This document shows, piece by piece, positions 25,971-36,476 of a stretch of DNA of 64,000 bases. The stretch spans positions 1 through 64,000 of the forward strand of contig JALSQZ010000061.1 of the NCBI GenBank assembly GCA_026985055.1. Reading direction: 5' to 3'. Source of the DNA: Sedimenticola sp. (GTDB taxonomy: Bacteria; Pseudomonadota; Gammaproteobacteria; Chromatiales; Chromatiaceae). Within the stretch, counting starts at the first letter, position 1. Every line of letters begins with the position of its first letter. Under the pieces are notes generated by a model that was given only the letters and a program-made list of their open reading frames with translations, did no database searches and was not told the origin of the DNA. Position numbers and translations under genes: made by a program.

Positions 25971-27328
25971 GGCGTGACTTTCCGTTTGCTGTTGCTGACC
26001 TGTTCGAGGATGCGCTCGGGAAGGCCGGGAGTGGAGATGGCCTGGGGATGCATGCGCCAGCGCCAGTTGCCTTCCGCCACTCCGGGAATATTCATGCGCG
26101 CTTTACTGCCGAGCTTGAGAAAATCCTGCATGGGCACTACGGCGAGGCTGGCGCGGGTGTGAAACAGGGTCTCAATCATGGCGTCCACAGGATCGTCATC
26201 GTCCTGGATGTGGAGCATGTCGTTTACCCGTTGGCGGGTTTGTGCATCCAGCGTCTGATACCAGCCCAGGGTGGTATCGTTGTCATGCGTACCGGTGTAG
26301 GCTGCGCATTTGGGGCTGATGTTGACGGGCTTGTGGGGGTTGTCCTCGAAGGCATCGAAGGCAAATTGCAGAACCGCCATTCCCGGCAATCCGTATTTTT
26401 TTTTCAGCGCCTTTACTTCCGCGGTGATGATGCCCAGGTCTTCGGCCACCAGTGGCAGAGGATCCATGTCTGCTTGGAGTTCGGCCAGCAGGGCATCGCC
26501 AGGCACTTCCTGCCAGTGGCCGTGTATCGCGGTGTCTTCGTCGGCAGGGATCATCCATACGGCTTGCAGGCCGCGAAAATGGTCGATGCGAACCAGGTCG
26601 AACCAGCGAAAGTGATGCTGCAGGCGTGCCAGCCACCAGCGGAAGCCCTCTTGCAGGTGGTAATCCCAGTTGTAATGGGGGTTGCCCCAACGCTGGCCGG
26701 TTTCGGAGAAATAGTCAGGGGGTACTCCCGTTACCCAGGTGGGTTGTCCTTCGTCATTCAGCAGGAAGCGTTGTGGACAGGCCCAGACATCAGCGCTGTC
26801 ATGAGCGACGAATATGGGCATGTCGCCAAACAGATGGATGTTTCTGGCTTCTGCCCTGGTGCGCAATTCCTGCCAATACTGATGCAGCTGGTATTGTTGC
26901 CAGCAGATTTCCTGCAGGACGCCTTGGTGTTGCTGACGAAACCGCTGCAGGGTGTCAGGGTCACGCTGTTTGTATTTTTGTGGCCAGTCGTACCAGGCCT
27001 TGCCTTGCTGTTGTTCCTTGATGGTGACGAACAGCGCATAGTCGTCCAGCCAATCGCCTTCCTGGGTGCAGAAGTCGGCAAAACCACTGTCGTCCGGCTG
27101 GCATGGCGGAATGTGGGAAAGCAGTTTGGGGTTTGTGGCAAAAGCCGACAGACACTGATAGGGTGACAGATCCTCCTGGGGCACGCCAAGCGGAAGAACC
27201 TGCCAGACACTCAGCCCGCTGGCCTGCATGAAATCCAGCCAGGAATCGCTGTCATCCAGGGTTCCGGATGGCAGGGAAGTGGGATGCAACAATACCCCTG
27301 CGCGACGCTGGCTGAAATCATATGCCAT
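25967..27328 (-). CDS. malQ: 4-alpha-glucanotransferase (amylomaltase)
   Basis: GH77 disproportionating enzyme transferring maltodextrin segments. Its 453 residues are somewhat short for the family (about 500 in the short bacterial type), yet the catalytic residues are visible: Asp in [13 protein letters not shown], Glu in [12 protein letters not shown], and the HDN of [14 protein letters not shown]. The N-terminal block [15 protein letters not shown] is canonical, so it is not truncated. It lies 8 bases after the GH57 gene and overlaps glgB. Confidence 0.95.
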   Translation of the reverse strand: MAYDFSQRRAGVLLHPTSLPSGTLDDSDSWLDFMQASGLSVWQVLPLGVPQEDLSPYQCLSAFATNPKLLSHIPPCQPDDSGFADFCTQEGDWLDDYALFVTIKEQQQGKAWYDWPQKYKQRDPDTLQRFRQQHQGVLQEICWQQYQLHQYWQELRTRAEARNIHLFGDMPIFVAHDSADVWACPQRFLLNDEGQPTWVTGVPPDYFSETGQRWGNPHYNWDYHLQEGFRWWLARLQHHFRWFDLVRIDHFRGLQAVWMIPADEDTAIHGHWQEVPGDALLAELQADMDPLPLVAEDLGIITAEVKALKKKYGLPGMAVLQFAFDAFEDNPHKPVNISPKCAAYTGTHDNDTTLGWYQTLDAQTRQRVNDMLHIQDDDDPVDAMIETLFHTRASLAVVPMQDFLKLGSKARMNIPGVAEGNWRWRMHPQAISTPGLPERILEQVSNSKRKVTP

Positions 27329-27336
27329 CGCCGGGG

Positions 27337-29037
27337 TCAGTTCCTTCTCATGGTGCCAGCGTTCTCCATGACGCCGCCGCCACTGGATACGGGGGTGTCC
27401 AGCGCGGCGGGCGGCGTCTCGCCGAGCATGCAGTACAAGGTCTTGAGCTGGGTGCGGAACAGGCGGTCGAAATCATTCACGCTGTCCGAAGGATTGTAAT
27501 CCCCGAACCACCAGAACCAGTCAGAGCCTTCACAGATGGCGAGCATGCGCCGCGCTTCTTCTGCTTCCTTTTCCTGCAGGGTTGAGATCTTGCGGTCGAA
27601 CATGTTTTTTGCGTCCACCAGCAGATCCCAGGCGCGGTTTTTGTCCGGTGAGCCGATCCAGGTGGAAAAACTGCCATATACCCAGCTTCCGGCTACCAGA
27701 TGGGAAAGCTCGTCCCGGCGTGTGAGACGGTTGGCTTCAGAGAAAGTCGTACTGTTGACAAAATCGCTGTTTTCAATCGCCCGGTAAAGGGCGTCCAGGA
27801 AATAATGACCATTGTCCGGGTAATACTCCCAGGCGTTTTCGCCGTCCAGAATAATGGACACGACATGCTGGTCGGCCTCGTCTCCCAGGGAAGATGCGAT
27901 GCGATGCAGATGTCCCATGAAATCGGCTACGGCATCATCGGCATGCCATTTGCTGTATTCGAAGCCGATGAGGTCGGAAAGTCCGTCATCGCGGAAATAC
28001 AGCAGGGTCTTGCTGTTGTTCAGTTGATAGGGAATGAACAGTGCCTTGCGGCAGGCCATCTCGTCCGGATTGCACGCGGAAGTGAGACAGCTGTGATGCC
28101 ATACCGCTTCGCCGGAGGCGGTCCATTCGATGCCCATTTCATCAAGCTGTGCGACGGCATCGTCACTCACGCCGCCTTCGGACAGCCATACTCCCTTGGG
28201 ACGGAAACCGAAAAAACCTTCAAAGCGCTCCATCCCGTGTTGCAGATGCCAGCGGGAGCGTTCTTCCCCACCGGGATAGGCCGGGTGTTCTGGCATGGGG
28301 GCATCGGGTTGAGATTCCTTCATGTTGCCGAAATCGTTGAGCAGGGGGACGATGGGATGCCCCCAGGGAGTCATGGAGATCTCTATCTGACCACTTTCCG
28401 CCAGTTTCCGGTAACGGGGAATGATGCTGGCCAGGGTTTCCTGAATGATCACCAGCAACTCATGCCGGTCTTCCATGGTGAAACGCTTGGCGCGCTCCAT
28501 GAGCCTGCGTACTGCAGGCGTCTGTTTCAGGCGATGGCTGCACCAGGCCAGGTGATACCAGACCAGCAAATCGACGAAATACTGGTCATCCAGATAGGAG
28601 ACCAGGATTTCCTGTCCGCCGGTGGGTTCATCTACGGGGAACATCTGCAGCAAGCCCTGAAACTGGGGGTAGGGATCAATCATGCGCGGCGCGTGGGCGC
28701 GACGGCAGGCCTGCATCAGTTCCCGGCGGCCCTTGGCGTTGTCGGGAATGGGGGTGGCTCCGGCCAGCATGCTGAGCATGATGTCGTCCATGCGGTCGCC
28801 AGTATCCAGAAACTCTTGTATCTGCGTGGCATAGTCACTCAACTGCTCCAGCAGCACAGGGGCAAAGTTGACCACGGCTTTCATTCTTGGATGGCGCTCC
28901 AGGTGGGCGGCCATGTCGTCGTAGTCCTTGATGCCGTGCAGGTAAACCCAGGGCAGCTGGTATTCGCCACTCAGCCCTTTGCGGTAGTAGGGCTGGTGCA
29001 TGTGCCAGCACAGAGTCAGGTTCAGTTTGGTGCTCAT
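27337..29037 (-). CDS. Glycoside hydrolase family 57 protein
   Basis: A 566-residue GH57 enzyme acting on alpha-glucans. Conserved GH57 region 1 is [10 protein letters not shown], region 3 is [12 protein letters not shown] with the nucleophile glutamate, and region 4 is [12 protein letters not shown]. The activity type (amylase, glucanotransferase or debranching) cannot be set from motifs alone. No glgX debranching gene is present in the window, so this gene could supply debranching or trimming within the operon (inference). The ATG overlaps the glgC stop by 4 nt. Confidence 0.93.
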   Translation of the reverse strand: MSTKLNLTLCWHMHQPYYRKGLSGEYQLPWVYLHGIKDYDDMAAHLERHPRMKAVVNFAPVLLEQLSDYATQIQEFLDTGDRMDDIMLSMLAGATPIPDNAKGRRELMQACRRAHAPRMIDPYPQFQGLLQMFPVDEPTGGQEILVSYLDDQYFVDLLVWYHLAWCSHRLKQTPAVRRLMERAKRFTMEDRHELLVIIQETLASIIPRYRKLAESGQIEISMTPWGHPIVPLLNDFGNMKESQPDAPMPEHPAYPGGEERSRWHLQHGMERFEGFFGFRPKGVWLSEGGVSDDAVAQLDEMGIEWTASGEAVWHHSCLTSACNPDEMACRKALFIPYQLNNSKTLLYFRDDGLSDLIGFEYSKWHADDAVADFMGHLHRIASSLGDEADQHVVSIILDGENAWEYYPDNGHYFLDALYRAIENSDFVNSTTFSEANRLTRRDELSHLVAGSWVYGSFSTWIGSPDKNRAWDLLVDAKNMFDRKISTLQEKEAEEARRMLAICEGSDWFWWFGDYNPSDSVNDFDRLFRTQLKTLYCMLGETPPAALDTPVSSGGGVMENAGTMRRN

Positions 29038-30347
29038 TTTGCCTCGGCGTGTTCCATGAAAAGATCCTGCCCGAGCATTTCAGGAGTCACCAGCACGATG
29101 CCGTTGGGGGTGACATGGAAACGACGGGCATCATCCTCGGGATTTTCGCCGATGACGGTGCCGTCGGCAATGTAGGCACCCTTGTCGATTATGGTGTTTT
29201 GTATGCGGCAGTTCTTGCCGATGGTGACCTTGGGCAGTATTACACTGTCCTTGATGGTGGAGCGGTTTTCGATGCGCGTGGCAAAGAAGATCACCGAGCG
29301 CTTGACGCGGGCACCGGCGATGATGCATCCGCCGGAAACCAGGGAGTCGATGGCCTCGCCACGGCGGCCTTCATCATCGAACACGAATTTTGCCGGTGGG
29401 TGCTGGGTCTGATAGGTCCAGATGGGCCAGCTGCGTGCATACAGGTTCAATTCGGGTTCGACCGCGCACAGCTCCATGTTGGCCTGCCAGTAGGAGTCCA
29501 CGGTGCCTACGTCACGCCAGTAGGCCTGATTGCCATGATCGTCGCGGAAGGGATAAGCAACGGCCTTGGCGTTCTGAATGGCTTTGGGAATGATGTCCTT
29601 GCCGAAATCATGTGAGGAGCTGTCGTCTTCCGCATCCAGCATCAGTGCGTTGTACAGGAAGCTGGTGGAAAATATGTAGATACCCATGGAGGCAAGCGCC
29701 ATGTCCGGGCGTCCGGGAATGGTTTCGGGGTCTTCCGGTTTTTCCGTAAAGCGGATGATCCGCAGATCCGTATCCACGGACATGACACCGAAGGCTTTGG
29801 CTTCTTCCACCGGAACTTCGATGCAGCCCACAGTGAGATCCGCGCCGGAGCGTGCGTGCACCATCAGCATTTTGGAATAGTCCATGGTGTAGATGTGATC
29901 GCCTCCCAGAACCATGACGTATTCCGGGGCATGGCGGTGCATGATGTCGATGTTCTGAAACAGGGCGTCTGCGGTACCCTGGTACCATTCCTTGGAAAGG
30001 CGCTGCTGGGCCGGCAGGATTTCCACGAATTCCCCGATTTCCGCGCGCAGAAAACTCCAGGCTCGCTGCAGATGGCGAATCAGGGAATGGGATTTGTACT
30101 GGGTGAGTACCCCGATTCGGCGCAGACCGGAATTGATGCAGTTGGACAGGGCAAAGTCAATGATGCGGTATTTGCCGCCAAAGGGAACCGCGGGCTTGGC
30201 TCGCCACTTGGTCAATCCTTTGAGGCGAGATCCCTGACCGCCGGCGAGAATCAGCACCAGTGTGTTGCGTGTGACTTCGGTGGCGTTCTTGGTCTGCGTA
30301 TAGTACTGGTAGAGTTTGGCTTGTTCCTTTTTCTTCAAGTCGCTCAT
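29034..30347 (-). CDS. glgC: Glucose-1-phosphate adenylyltransferase
   Basis: Makes ADP-glucose from glucose-1-phosphate and ATP, the committed step of glycogen synthesis. The 437 residues fit the family. Landmarks are [20 protein letters not shown] with the nucleotide loop, [19 protein letters not shown], the catalytic-Asp region [12 protein letters not shown], the glucose-1-P site [13 protein letters not shown], and a C-terminal left-handed helix domain. It lies 84 bases after pgi and overlaps the GH57 gene. Confidence 0.97.
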   Translation of the reverse strand: MSDLKKKEQAKLYQYYTQTKNATEVTRNTLVLILAGGQGSRLKGLTKWRAKPAVPFGGKYRIIDFALSNCINSGLRRIGVLTQYKSHSLIRHLQRAWSFLRAEIGEFVEILPAQQRLSKEWYQGTADALFQNIDIMHRHAPEYVMVLGGDHIYTMDYSKMLMVHARSGADLTVGCIEVPVEEAKAFGVMSVDTDLRIIRFTEKPEDPETIPGRPDMALASMGIYIFSTSFLYNALMLDAEDDSSSHDFGKDIIPKAIQNAKAVAYPFRDDHGNQAYWRDVGTVDSYWQANMELCAVEPELNLYARSWPIWTYQTQHPPAKFVFDDEGRRGEAIDSLVSGGCIIAGARVKRSVIFFATRIENRSTIKDSVILPKVTIGKNCRIQNTIIDKGAYIADGTVIGENPEDDARRFHVTPNGIVLVTPEMLGQDLFMEHAEAK

Positions 30348-30431
30348 GATGATACCTGTTGCTGTATGGCGTACTGGAGCAATCGGCCTGGTGCTGTGAA
30401 TATTGGGCTGGATGCAGGCGTCATGACGGTT

Positions 30432-32090
30432 TCATTGTCTCTTCAGATAGTTGACCAGACCATTGGTGGAGCTGTCGTGGCTGCTGCAGTCCCCGGCGCT
30501 GTCCAGCTCATGCTCGATGACATTGGCCAGTTGCTTGCCCAGTTCCACGCCCCACTGATCGAAGGCGTTGATATTCCAGATGATGCTTTCGACAAAGATC
30601 TTGTGTTCGTACAGGGCGATGAGTTTGCCCAGATTGAATGGCGTAAGCTGGCGCAGGACAATGGTGTTGGTGGGCTTGTTGCCGGGGAACACCTTGTGCG
30701 GCGCCAGTGCCTCGATTTGCGCTTCGTCCATGCCGGCAGCGGCCAGTTCTTCTCGTGCCTCTTCTTCGGTTTTGCCTCGCATCAGCGCTTCGGTCTGGGC
30801 GATGCAGTTTGCGCAGAGGATCTCGTGATGCTCGCTGATGGGATGGTGGGTGCGGGCTGGCAATATGAAGTCCGCGGGCACCATTTCCGTGCCCTGGTGA
30901 ATCAGCTGAAAGAAAGCGTGCTGGCCATTGGTGCCGGGTTGTCCCCAGATGATGGGGCCGGTGTCCCAGTCCACGGGATTGCCATCGCGGCTCACGCCTT
31001 TGCCGTTGCTTTCCATGTCCGCCTGTTGCAGATAGGCGGGCAGCAGGCGCAGGGAATGGTCATAGGGAAGAATGGCGTGATTGCTGGCGCCGAGAAAATT
31101 CCGATACCAGACCCCCAGCAGTCCGAGAATCACCGGCATGTTCTGCAGAAAATCCGCGTGCCGGAAATGTTCATCCATTTCATGGGCGCCGGCCAGCAGC
31201 TTGCGGAAGTTGTCCATGCCGACGATCAGGGTGATGGGCAGGCCAATGGCGGACCACAGGGAATAGCGGCCTCCCACCCAGTCCCAGAATTCAAACATGT
31301 TGTCCTTGTCTATGCCGAAAGCCTGTACCGCAGACGCATTGGTGGAAACCGCCACGAAATGCCTGCCTACATGGCTGTGCCTGTTTTCGCTGTTGTCCAG
31401 AAACCACTGGCGCGCGGTATGTGCGTTGGTCATGGTTTCCCGGGTGGTGAAAGTCTTGGACGCGATGATGAACAGCGTGGTTTCCGGATTCAGCCTCGCC
31501 AGGGTCTCATTGATGTCGGTGCCGTCCACATTGGAAACGAAATGGGCGCTGAGACCGTCTTTCCAGTAGGGGCGCAGGGCGGTGGATACCATATGAGGTC
31601 CCAGATCCGAACCGCCGATGCCGATGTTGACGATGTCGGTAATCGCCTTGCCGGTATATCCGGTCCAACTGCCATCATGTACACGGGCGCAGAAATTTTC
31701 CATCTGACCCAATACCCGATGTACTTCGGGAATCACATTTTGGCCGTCCACTGTTACTTCGGCATCGGCGGGCGCGCGAAGAGCGGTGTGCAACACGGCA
31801 CGGTTTTCCGTGTTGTTGATGCGATCCCCCCTGAACATGCGTGTAATCCAGGATTCCAGTTCTGCCTGTTGGGCCAGTTTTTCCAGCAGGCGCAGGGTCT
31901 TGGCATCGATCAGGTTTTTCGAGAAATCCAGCAGCATTTCTCCGTGGGACAGGGAAAAATCCCGAAAACGGGCGGGATTGGCGGCGAACATGTCCCGCAG
32001 ATGCTGCTTTTTCATTTCTCCCGCATGAGCCTGCAGGGACTGCCAGATGGGCGCCAGGTCCGGCGAGGGGGAAGGGGGTGTTTTGGCCAT
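30432..32090 (-). CDS. pgi: Glucose-6-phosphate isomerase
   Basis: Interconverts glucose-6-P and fructose-6-P. The 552 residues match the family. The signatures [17 protein letters not shown] and the C-terminal region [16 protein letters not shown] are present, with [14 protein letters not shown] early and the active-site SKTFTTRET. Its position at the head of the glycogen operon suggests gluconeogenic carbon is routed directly into glycogen. The gap of 85 bases after fnr shows no obvious terminator. Confidence 0.97.
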   Translation of the reverse strand: MAKTPPSPSPDLAPIWQSLQAHAGEMKKQHLRDMFAANPARFRDFSLSHGEMLLDFSKNLIDAKTLRLLEKLAQQAELESWITRMFRGDRINNTENRAVLHTALRAPADAEVTVDGQNVIPEVHRVLGQMENFCARVHDGSWTGYTGKAITDIVNIGIGGSDLGPHMVSTALRPYWKDGLSAHFVSNVDGTDINETLARLNPETTLFIIASKTFTTRETMTNAHTARQWFLDNSENRHSHVGRHFVAVSTNASAVQAFGIDKDNMFEFWDWVGGRYSLWSAIGLPITLIVGMDNFRKLLAGAHEMDEHFRHADFLQNMPVILGLLGVWYRNFLGASNHAILPYDHSLRLLPAYLQQADMESNGKGVSRDGNPVDWDTGPIIWGQPGTNGQHAFFQLIHQGTEMVPADFILPARTHHPISEHHEILCANCIAQTEALMRGKTEEEAREELAAAGMDEAQIEALAPHKVFPGNKPTNTIVLRQLTPFNLGKLIALYEHKIFVESIIWNINAFDQWGVELGKQLANVIEHELDSAGDCSSHDSSTNGLVNYLKRQ

Positions 32091-32175
32091 CGCTATACGT
32101 CAGCTGGTGATTCCTGCGTACAGCATAACAGATTACCGCCCCTGACTTCATAAGCCAGAGTTGATGCCGGTCAGA

Positions 32176-32886
32176 TCAAAGCAGATCTTCTGCCACTTCC
32201 AGAAGTTTGTCCGTGTCCGCCAGGTACTGGTTGGGGCGCATTTCCCGCAACAGCCCCTTGCGCTTGAAATCCGCCACGGTGCGGCTGGCGGTTTCCGTGG
32301 TAATGCCCAGAATGGCGCCCATGTCTTCCCGGTTGAACAGTTCACAGCGGTTGTCCTCATCGCATACCAGCTTGATCAGCAGGCGCGCGACCCGCTGTTT
32401 GGCAGATCCGGTGGACAGTTGCGTGATCCACAGATCGGCGTCGGACAGAGCGCGTTGCCAGCGTTTCATCAGCTCATGGTGAAGCTGGGCATTCTCCTTG
32501 CTCAGGCGTTGCACCACATCGATGGGCAATATGCAGACTTCGGTGGTTTGCATGATTACCGCATCATGCTGATATTCGTCTCCCAACAGCGCTTCCATTC
32601 CTGTAACATCCGTGGCGCGCAGCAGGCGCACGATGCGTTGTGTGCCATCAGGAAGATACTGCACCAGTTTTACCAGCCCGCTGCGAATGGTAAAAAGACG
32701 ATCGGCCTTGTCGCCGGCATGGTAGAGAACATCGCCTGGCTGCAGGGGAAGCTGCTCGATGGGCTTGTGAATCAGCTCGAAGTCCTTTTCCTCCAGGCCA
32801 GCGAACAGTACTGTGTCCCGGATGGAGCAGATCTTGCAGTTGGCTTCGCCTTTCCAGGCTTCTTCTTGAGTGACTGTCTTGATCAT
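32176..32886 (-). CDS. Crp/Fnr-family regulator, FNR-type DNA specificity
   Basis: A 236-residue regulator with a cyclic-nucleotide-fold N-domain and a winged helix. The recognition helix ITTETASRTVADFKRKGLL holds the E-xx-SR set of FNR, predicting TTGAT-N4-ATCAA targets. Cysteines are Cys17 and Cys20 (CKIC) and Cys118 (TEVCILP). The third N-terminal cysteine of FNR (five residues after CxxC) is Val here, so a classical oxygen-sensing [4Fe-4S] site is incomplete unless another ligand is used. The frame is open to 32952, but the ATG at 32886 leaves the FNR-box-like dyad upstream. It precedes the glycogen operon. Confidence 0.85.
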   Translation of the reverse strand: MIKTVTQEEAWKGEANCKICSIRDTVLFAGLEEKDFELIHKPIEQLPLQPGDVLYHAGDKADRLFTIRSGLVKLVQYLPDGTQRIVRLLRATDVTGMEALLGDEYQHDAVIMQTTEVCILPIDVVQRLSKENAQLHHELMKRWQRALSDADLWITQLSTGSAKQRVARLLIKLVCDEDNRCELFNREDMGAILGITTETASRTVADFKRKGLLREMRPNQYLADTDKLLEVAEDLL

Positions 32887-32938
32887 GGTGCGAAGATGCG
32901 CTTCCTGGTCGGTTAGTCGAAAACTACTTTGCAGCGCA

Positions 32939-32952
32939 ATGATAACAATCAA
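32939..32952 (-). promoter_or_regulatory. FNR-box-like site upstream of fnr
   Basis: The minus strand reads TTGAT-TGTT-ATCAT, differing by one base from the FNR consensus TTGAT-N4-ATCAA. It lies 53 bases before the regulator's ATG and 61 bases before the divergent uup gene. Autoregulation by the FNR-type protein is the simplest reading, and control of uup is possible. Confidence 0.6.
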
Positions 32953-33012
32953 GCATTGGCTCTTAATAGCACTATTTTTTCAGTTTTTCTCCAGTTTGCG
33001 GAATAATTTTCT

Positions 33013-34911
33013 ATGTCATTGCTTTCAATAAAGAATTTATCCCTGTCCTTTGGTTATCCGCCTTTACTGGATGGAATTGATCTGAGCATCGGAAAGAACG
33101 AGCGGATCTGTCTTGTCGGCAGGAATGGCGAAGGGAAATCCACGTTGATGAAAGTAATCGCCCGGCAGTTGCCTTTTGAAGAAGGGGATATCCGCATGGA
33201 CAACGGTGTTCGGCTTGCTTTTCTGCAACAGGAAGTGCCGGAGGACATGGGCGGTCGGGTTTTCGATCTGGTGGCGGATGGTCTGGGAGAACTGGCCGGG
33301 TTGGTGAAGGACTATCATGCGGCCTGTGTGTCCCTGGCGGAAAAAGGTGACGAAGCGGCCATGAATCACCTGTCTGTGGCGCAACAGAAAATGGAAGCGG
33401 CGGGCGGTTGGGCGCTGGAGCAAAGAGTCGAGCAGGTGATCTCGCGCATGGAGCTGGATCCGGACCAGGAGTTTGCCGGTCTGTCCGGAGGCATGAAGCG
33501 GCGTGTGCTGCTGGCCAGGGCCCTGGCAGCGGAACCGGATTTGTTGCTCCTCGATGAGCCGACCAACCATCTGGATATCGAGGCCATCGCCTGGCTGGAA
33601 GAGTTTCTGCTTGGCTGGCGTGGCAGTCTGTTGTTCATTACCCATGACAGGGCTTTCCTGCGGCGTCTGGCGACGCGCATCCTGGAGCTGGACAGGGGCA
33701 AGATTACAGACTGGCCTGGAGATTATGACAACTACCTGCGGCGCAAGGCGGAGAGGGAAAATGCGGAAGCCCTGGAAAATGCACGTTTCGACAAGAAACT
33801 CGCCCAGGAAGAGGTCTGGATACGTCAGGGCATCAAGGCCAGGCGCACGCGCAACGAGGGCCGGGTGCGACAGTTGCAGGCCATGCGCGAAGCGGCCCGC
33901 CAGCGGCGCGGCAAGCAGGGAACAGCAAAGCTGGCGATGAACAAGGGGGAGCTGTCTGGCAAGCTGGTCTGTGAAGCGGAAAACGTCAGCTATGCCTGGG
34001 ATGGGAAGCCCGTGGTGCGGGATTTCAGCTTCACCCTGCTGCGTGGCGAAAAACTGGGCATCATTGGTCCCAACGGCTGCGGTAAATCCACTTTGCTGAA
34101 TTTGCTCCTGGGCAAGCTGCAACCGGATTCGGGGCAGATCAGGCTGGGAAGCAGGGTGGAAGTGGCCTACTTCGATCAGTTGCGCGCCCAGCTGGATGAG
34201 GAAGCGACGGTGATCGACAATGTGAGTGACGGCAGTGACAGGGTAAGTATCAACGGTCGTTCCAGGCACATCATTGGCTATCTGCAGGATTTCCTGTTTC
34301 CTCCTGCGCGCGCCCGCCAGCCGGTGAAGGCGCTTTCCGGTGGGGAGCGAAACCGGCTGTTGCTGGCCAAACTGTTCATCAAGCCGGCCAATCTGCTGGT
34401 CATGGATGAACCTACCAATGATCTCGATGTGGAAACCCTGGAGTTGCTCGAAGAACTGTTGCTGAACTATGAAGGCACCCTGCTGCTGGTCAGCCATGAC
34501 CGTACGTTCCTGGACAATGTGGTGGCCACCAGTCTGGTGTTCGAGGGAGACGCTCAGGTGAACGCCTATGTGGGAGGGTATAGCGACTGGCTTGCGCAAC
34601 GCCCTGTGCGGGAAACACAAAAGGCAGAGAAAAAATCCGGTCAGGCAAGACCGAAGAAAAGGCCATCAACAACGCCAGGCGGAAAGCTGGGCTACAAGGA
34701 ACAGCGGGAGCTGGAAAGGCTGCCCGGCGAGATCGAGGCCATGGAAGAACGCCGTGCGGGTGTCGAGCAGGCCCTGTCAGATCCGCAGTTGTATCAGTCG
34801 AACCCCGACCGGGTGCAAACCCTGAGCGGGGAGTTGCGAGAGCTGAGCGAGCAGCTGGAAGCCCTGTATCTGCGCTGGGATGAGCTGGAAGCCAGGCAGC
34901 AGGGAGACTGA
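33013..34911 (+). CDS. uup: ABC-F ATPase Uup
   Basis: A 632-residue soluble ABC-F protein with two ATPase cassettes. Walker A sequences are GRNGEGKST (near residue 37) and GPNGCGKST (near 355). Signature motifs are LSGGMKRR and LSGGERNR, and Walker B blocks are LLLLDEPTNHLD and LVMDEPTNDLD. The C-terminal coiled-coil region (about 540-632, rich in Glu/Arg) is typical of Uup. ABC-F proteins act on ribosomes, and Uup is also tied to DNA integrity. Confidence 0.95.
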   Translation: MSLLSIKNLSLSFGYPPLLDGIDLSIGKNERICLVGRNGEGKSTLMKVIARQLPFEEGDIRMDNGVRLAFLQQEVPEDMGGRVFDLVADGLGELAGLVKDYHAACVSLAEKGDEAAMNHLSVAQQKMEAAGGWALEQRVEQVISRMELDPDQEFAGLSGGMKRRVLLARALAAEPDLLLLDEPTNHLDIEAIAWLEEFLLGWRGSLLFITHDRAFLRRLATRILELDRGKITDWPGDYDNYLRRKAERENAEALENARFDKKLAQEEVWIRQGIKARRTRNEGRVRQLQAMREAARQRRGKQGTAKLAMNKGELSGKLVCEAENVSYAWDGKPVVRDFSFTLLRGEKLGIIGPNGCGKSTLLNLLLGKLQPDSGQIRLGSRVEVAYFDQLRAQLDEEATVIDNVSDGSDRVSINGRSRHIIGYLQDFLFPPARARQPVKALSGGERNRLLLAKLFIKPANLLVMDEPTNDLDVETLELLEELLLNYEGTLLLVSHDRTFLDNVVATSLVFEGDAQVNAYVGGYSDWLAQRPVRETQKAEKKSGQARPKKRPSTTPGGKLGYKEQRELERLPGEIEAMEERRAGVEQALSDPQLYQSNPDRVQTLSGELRELSEQLEALYLRWDELEARQQGD

Positions 34912-34934
34912 ATCACAGCAATCGATTCTCTGTT

Positions 34935-35087
34935 GGGGAACCTCGAAAAATTCCATCCATGGAATTTTTCTCGTCGTAAAGAGAAAATGCGATTTCCTCT
35001 TTGCTCACATTTTCAATCACTTGTGGTGATCGAAAATGGTGGGACATCCCTGTCCCACTCGGGCATCTCGATTTTTCGAGATGCCCT
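34935..35087. repeat. Family A five-hairpin repeat
   Basis: A full unit in reverse orientation between the convergent uup and SLH genes. Its last hairpin ends one base from the SLH stop codon (TAA at 35090-35088). Here it could serve as a bidirectional terminator. Confidence 0.8.
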
Positions 35088-36002
35088 TTACTGTTGCGTT
35101 TGCAGGAAGGCGCGGTCGATAAAAGCGGCCATCTGGGCGCGGGTGACATTGTTTTCAGGACAGTACTCGGCGTCACTGCAGCCGTTGGTGATGCCGTCAT
35201 TGTAGAGAGCTTCTATCCAGTCGGCGGCCCAGTAATCCGCGGCAACATCGGTAAACAGGTTGCCTGTAGCGGCGGACGGCGTATAGGGATTGGCGTCGGC
35301 CCAATGTACGGAGCGCAAGATGAGCACAGACATCTGCGCACGGGTGACGTTGTTGTCAGGACAGTATTCGGTGTCGCTGCAGCCGTCGGCGATGCCGTCG
35401 TTGGAGAGAGCTTCTATCCAGTCGGCAGCCCAATACCCGGTGGGAACGTCCGTGAATACGCCGGTGGCCGGATCCGGAACATAATCGCTGCCATGTATGC
35501 TTTTTTCCAGAAGGGCAGCGATTTCAGCGCGGGTGACCGGCTGATCCGGGCAGAAATGATCGGCGTCGCAGCCACTGCTGATTCCCGCAGCGGTCAGGGC
35601 CTGCACGGAATCGTAGGCCCAATGAAAGCTGTACACGTCTTTATAGGCGGGCCAGTTGTAATCCGGATTACCGCAGGAATCAGGGTCATTGGCGTCGATA
35701 TTCAGGGTAATGCGTCCTTCGCCATCCATGCTCCATGAATCCCAGTTGCAGTCGGCGCTCGCGCCCAGAGTGGCGTCGTCAAGCACAAGATTGGAGCTGT
35801 TGCGAGCGACCGGGTTGATCATTTCCGTGTAATGAGGTGCTACATGCAGTATCAGGCTGCCATCCCCCGGCATCTCGGTGCTGTCCACCTGGATTTCAAA
35901 ACTGCGGTCAGTATCGACGATGGTGATGGTCTGGGTGTTTGCGTGGACGAGGCTGGCGCCGGCAAACAACAGGGTGGCGGCAAAAAGCTTTATCGGGTTC
36001 AT
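35088..36002 (-). CDS. Exported protein with three SLH-like repeats
   Basis: A 304-residue protein with signal peptide MNPIKLFAATLLFAGASLVHA, a beta-rich N-domain of about 110 residues, then three S-layer-homology-type repeats (YWAADWIEALSNDGIADGC and kin, each ending NVTRAQM). Each repeat carries a C-x5-C pair (GCDADHFCPD, GCSDTEYCPD, GCSDAEYCPE), probably a disulfide. SLH domains normally anchor proteins to cell walls in Gram-positives or deep-branching lineages, so the role here is unclear. ATGs at 36029 and 36017 are also in frame; 36002 best fits the signal peptide. Confidence 0.85.
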   Translation of the reverse strand: MNPIKLFAATLLFAGASLVHANTQTITIVDTDRSFEIQVDSTEMPGDGSLILHVAPHYTEMINPVARNSSNLVLDDATLGASADCNWDSWSMDGEGRITLNIDANDPDSCGNPDYNWPAYKDVYSFHWAYDSVQALTAAGISSGCDADHFCPDQPVTRAEIAALLEKSIHGSDYVPDPATGVFTDVPTGYWAADWIEALSNDGIADGCSDTEYCPDNNVTRAQMSVLILRSVHWADANPYTPSAATGNLFTDVAADYWAADWIEALYNDGITNGCSDAEYCPENNVTRAQMAAFIDRAFLQTQQ

Positions 36003-36029
36003 GGAAGATATCACCATCAGTTCGGACAT

Positions 36030-36297
36030 GGGGTTGTCTGGTTTCTGGCGGAGAAACGGAATTCACTTTTCCTGTGGATACCTATTCAACAGTCCGCCAG
36101 CTTGCAGGCTGACAGTGTAGATGAATACTGTCTGCCTGCGTTGTGTCTGGATTGGCAAAATGCCCTTCCGGTTTGTGGCTGTTTTCCGCTTTACCAGCAA
36201 TAAACTGCTGGTTTCCTTGCACACAAGCCAGTCGAGGCGGTATGACAAGACATGTCAGAAAAAGTTCCCAAATGCCGTTTGAACGATGACTTTGGCA
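36030..36297. other. Intergenic region with no recognised feature
   Basis: The space before the SLH gene contains no supported open frame, RNA gene or clear dyad. It should hold the SLH gene promoter, reading on the minus strand, but no convincing -35/-10 pair was picked out by eye. Confidence 0.4.
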
Positions 36298-36446
36298 GGA
36301 TGTTGAAAAAGTCCTTCCATGGATTTTGTTTAAGGAACCGGAAGATGCGATTTCCTCTTTGTTCACATTTTCAATCACTTATGGTGATTGAAAATGGTGG
36401 GACATCCCTGTCCCGCTCGAGCATCTCGATTTTTCGAGATGCTTTA
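36298..36446. repeat. Diverged family A/B hybrid repeat
   Basis: The unit begins like family B (atgttgaaaaagtccttcc), then continues as family A in reverse (gatgcgatttcctcttt, cattttcaatcact, gggacatccctgtccc, gcatctcgatttttcgag). The first stem has lost pairing (ccatggattttg followed by aaggaacc). It shows that A and B exchange segments. Confidence 0.7.
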
Positions 36447-36476
36447 TGGATATTTCCGTAGGGTATTGGTAGTTGG

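Noticed and set aside
25967..27328. malQ as a truncated gene because of its 453-residue length
   Set aside because: All catalytic residues and the canonical N-terminus are present, and the C-terminus runs cleanly into the overlapping glgB start.
29856..32153. A 765-codon open frame on the plus strand opposite glgC and pgi
   Set aside because: It runs antisense to two genes with complete family motifs, crosses both of them, and has no recognisable domain; it is a codon-bias shadow.
32161..32179. TTGAT...ATCAA-like pair near the fnr stop as a second FNR box
   Set aside because: The half-sites are separated by 9 bases instead of 4, which does not fit FNR binding.
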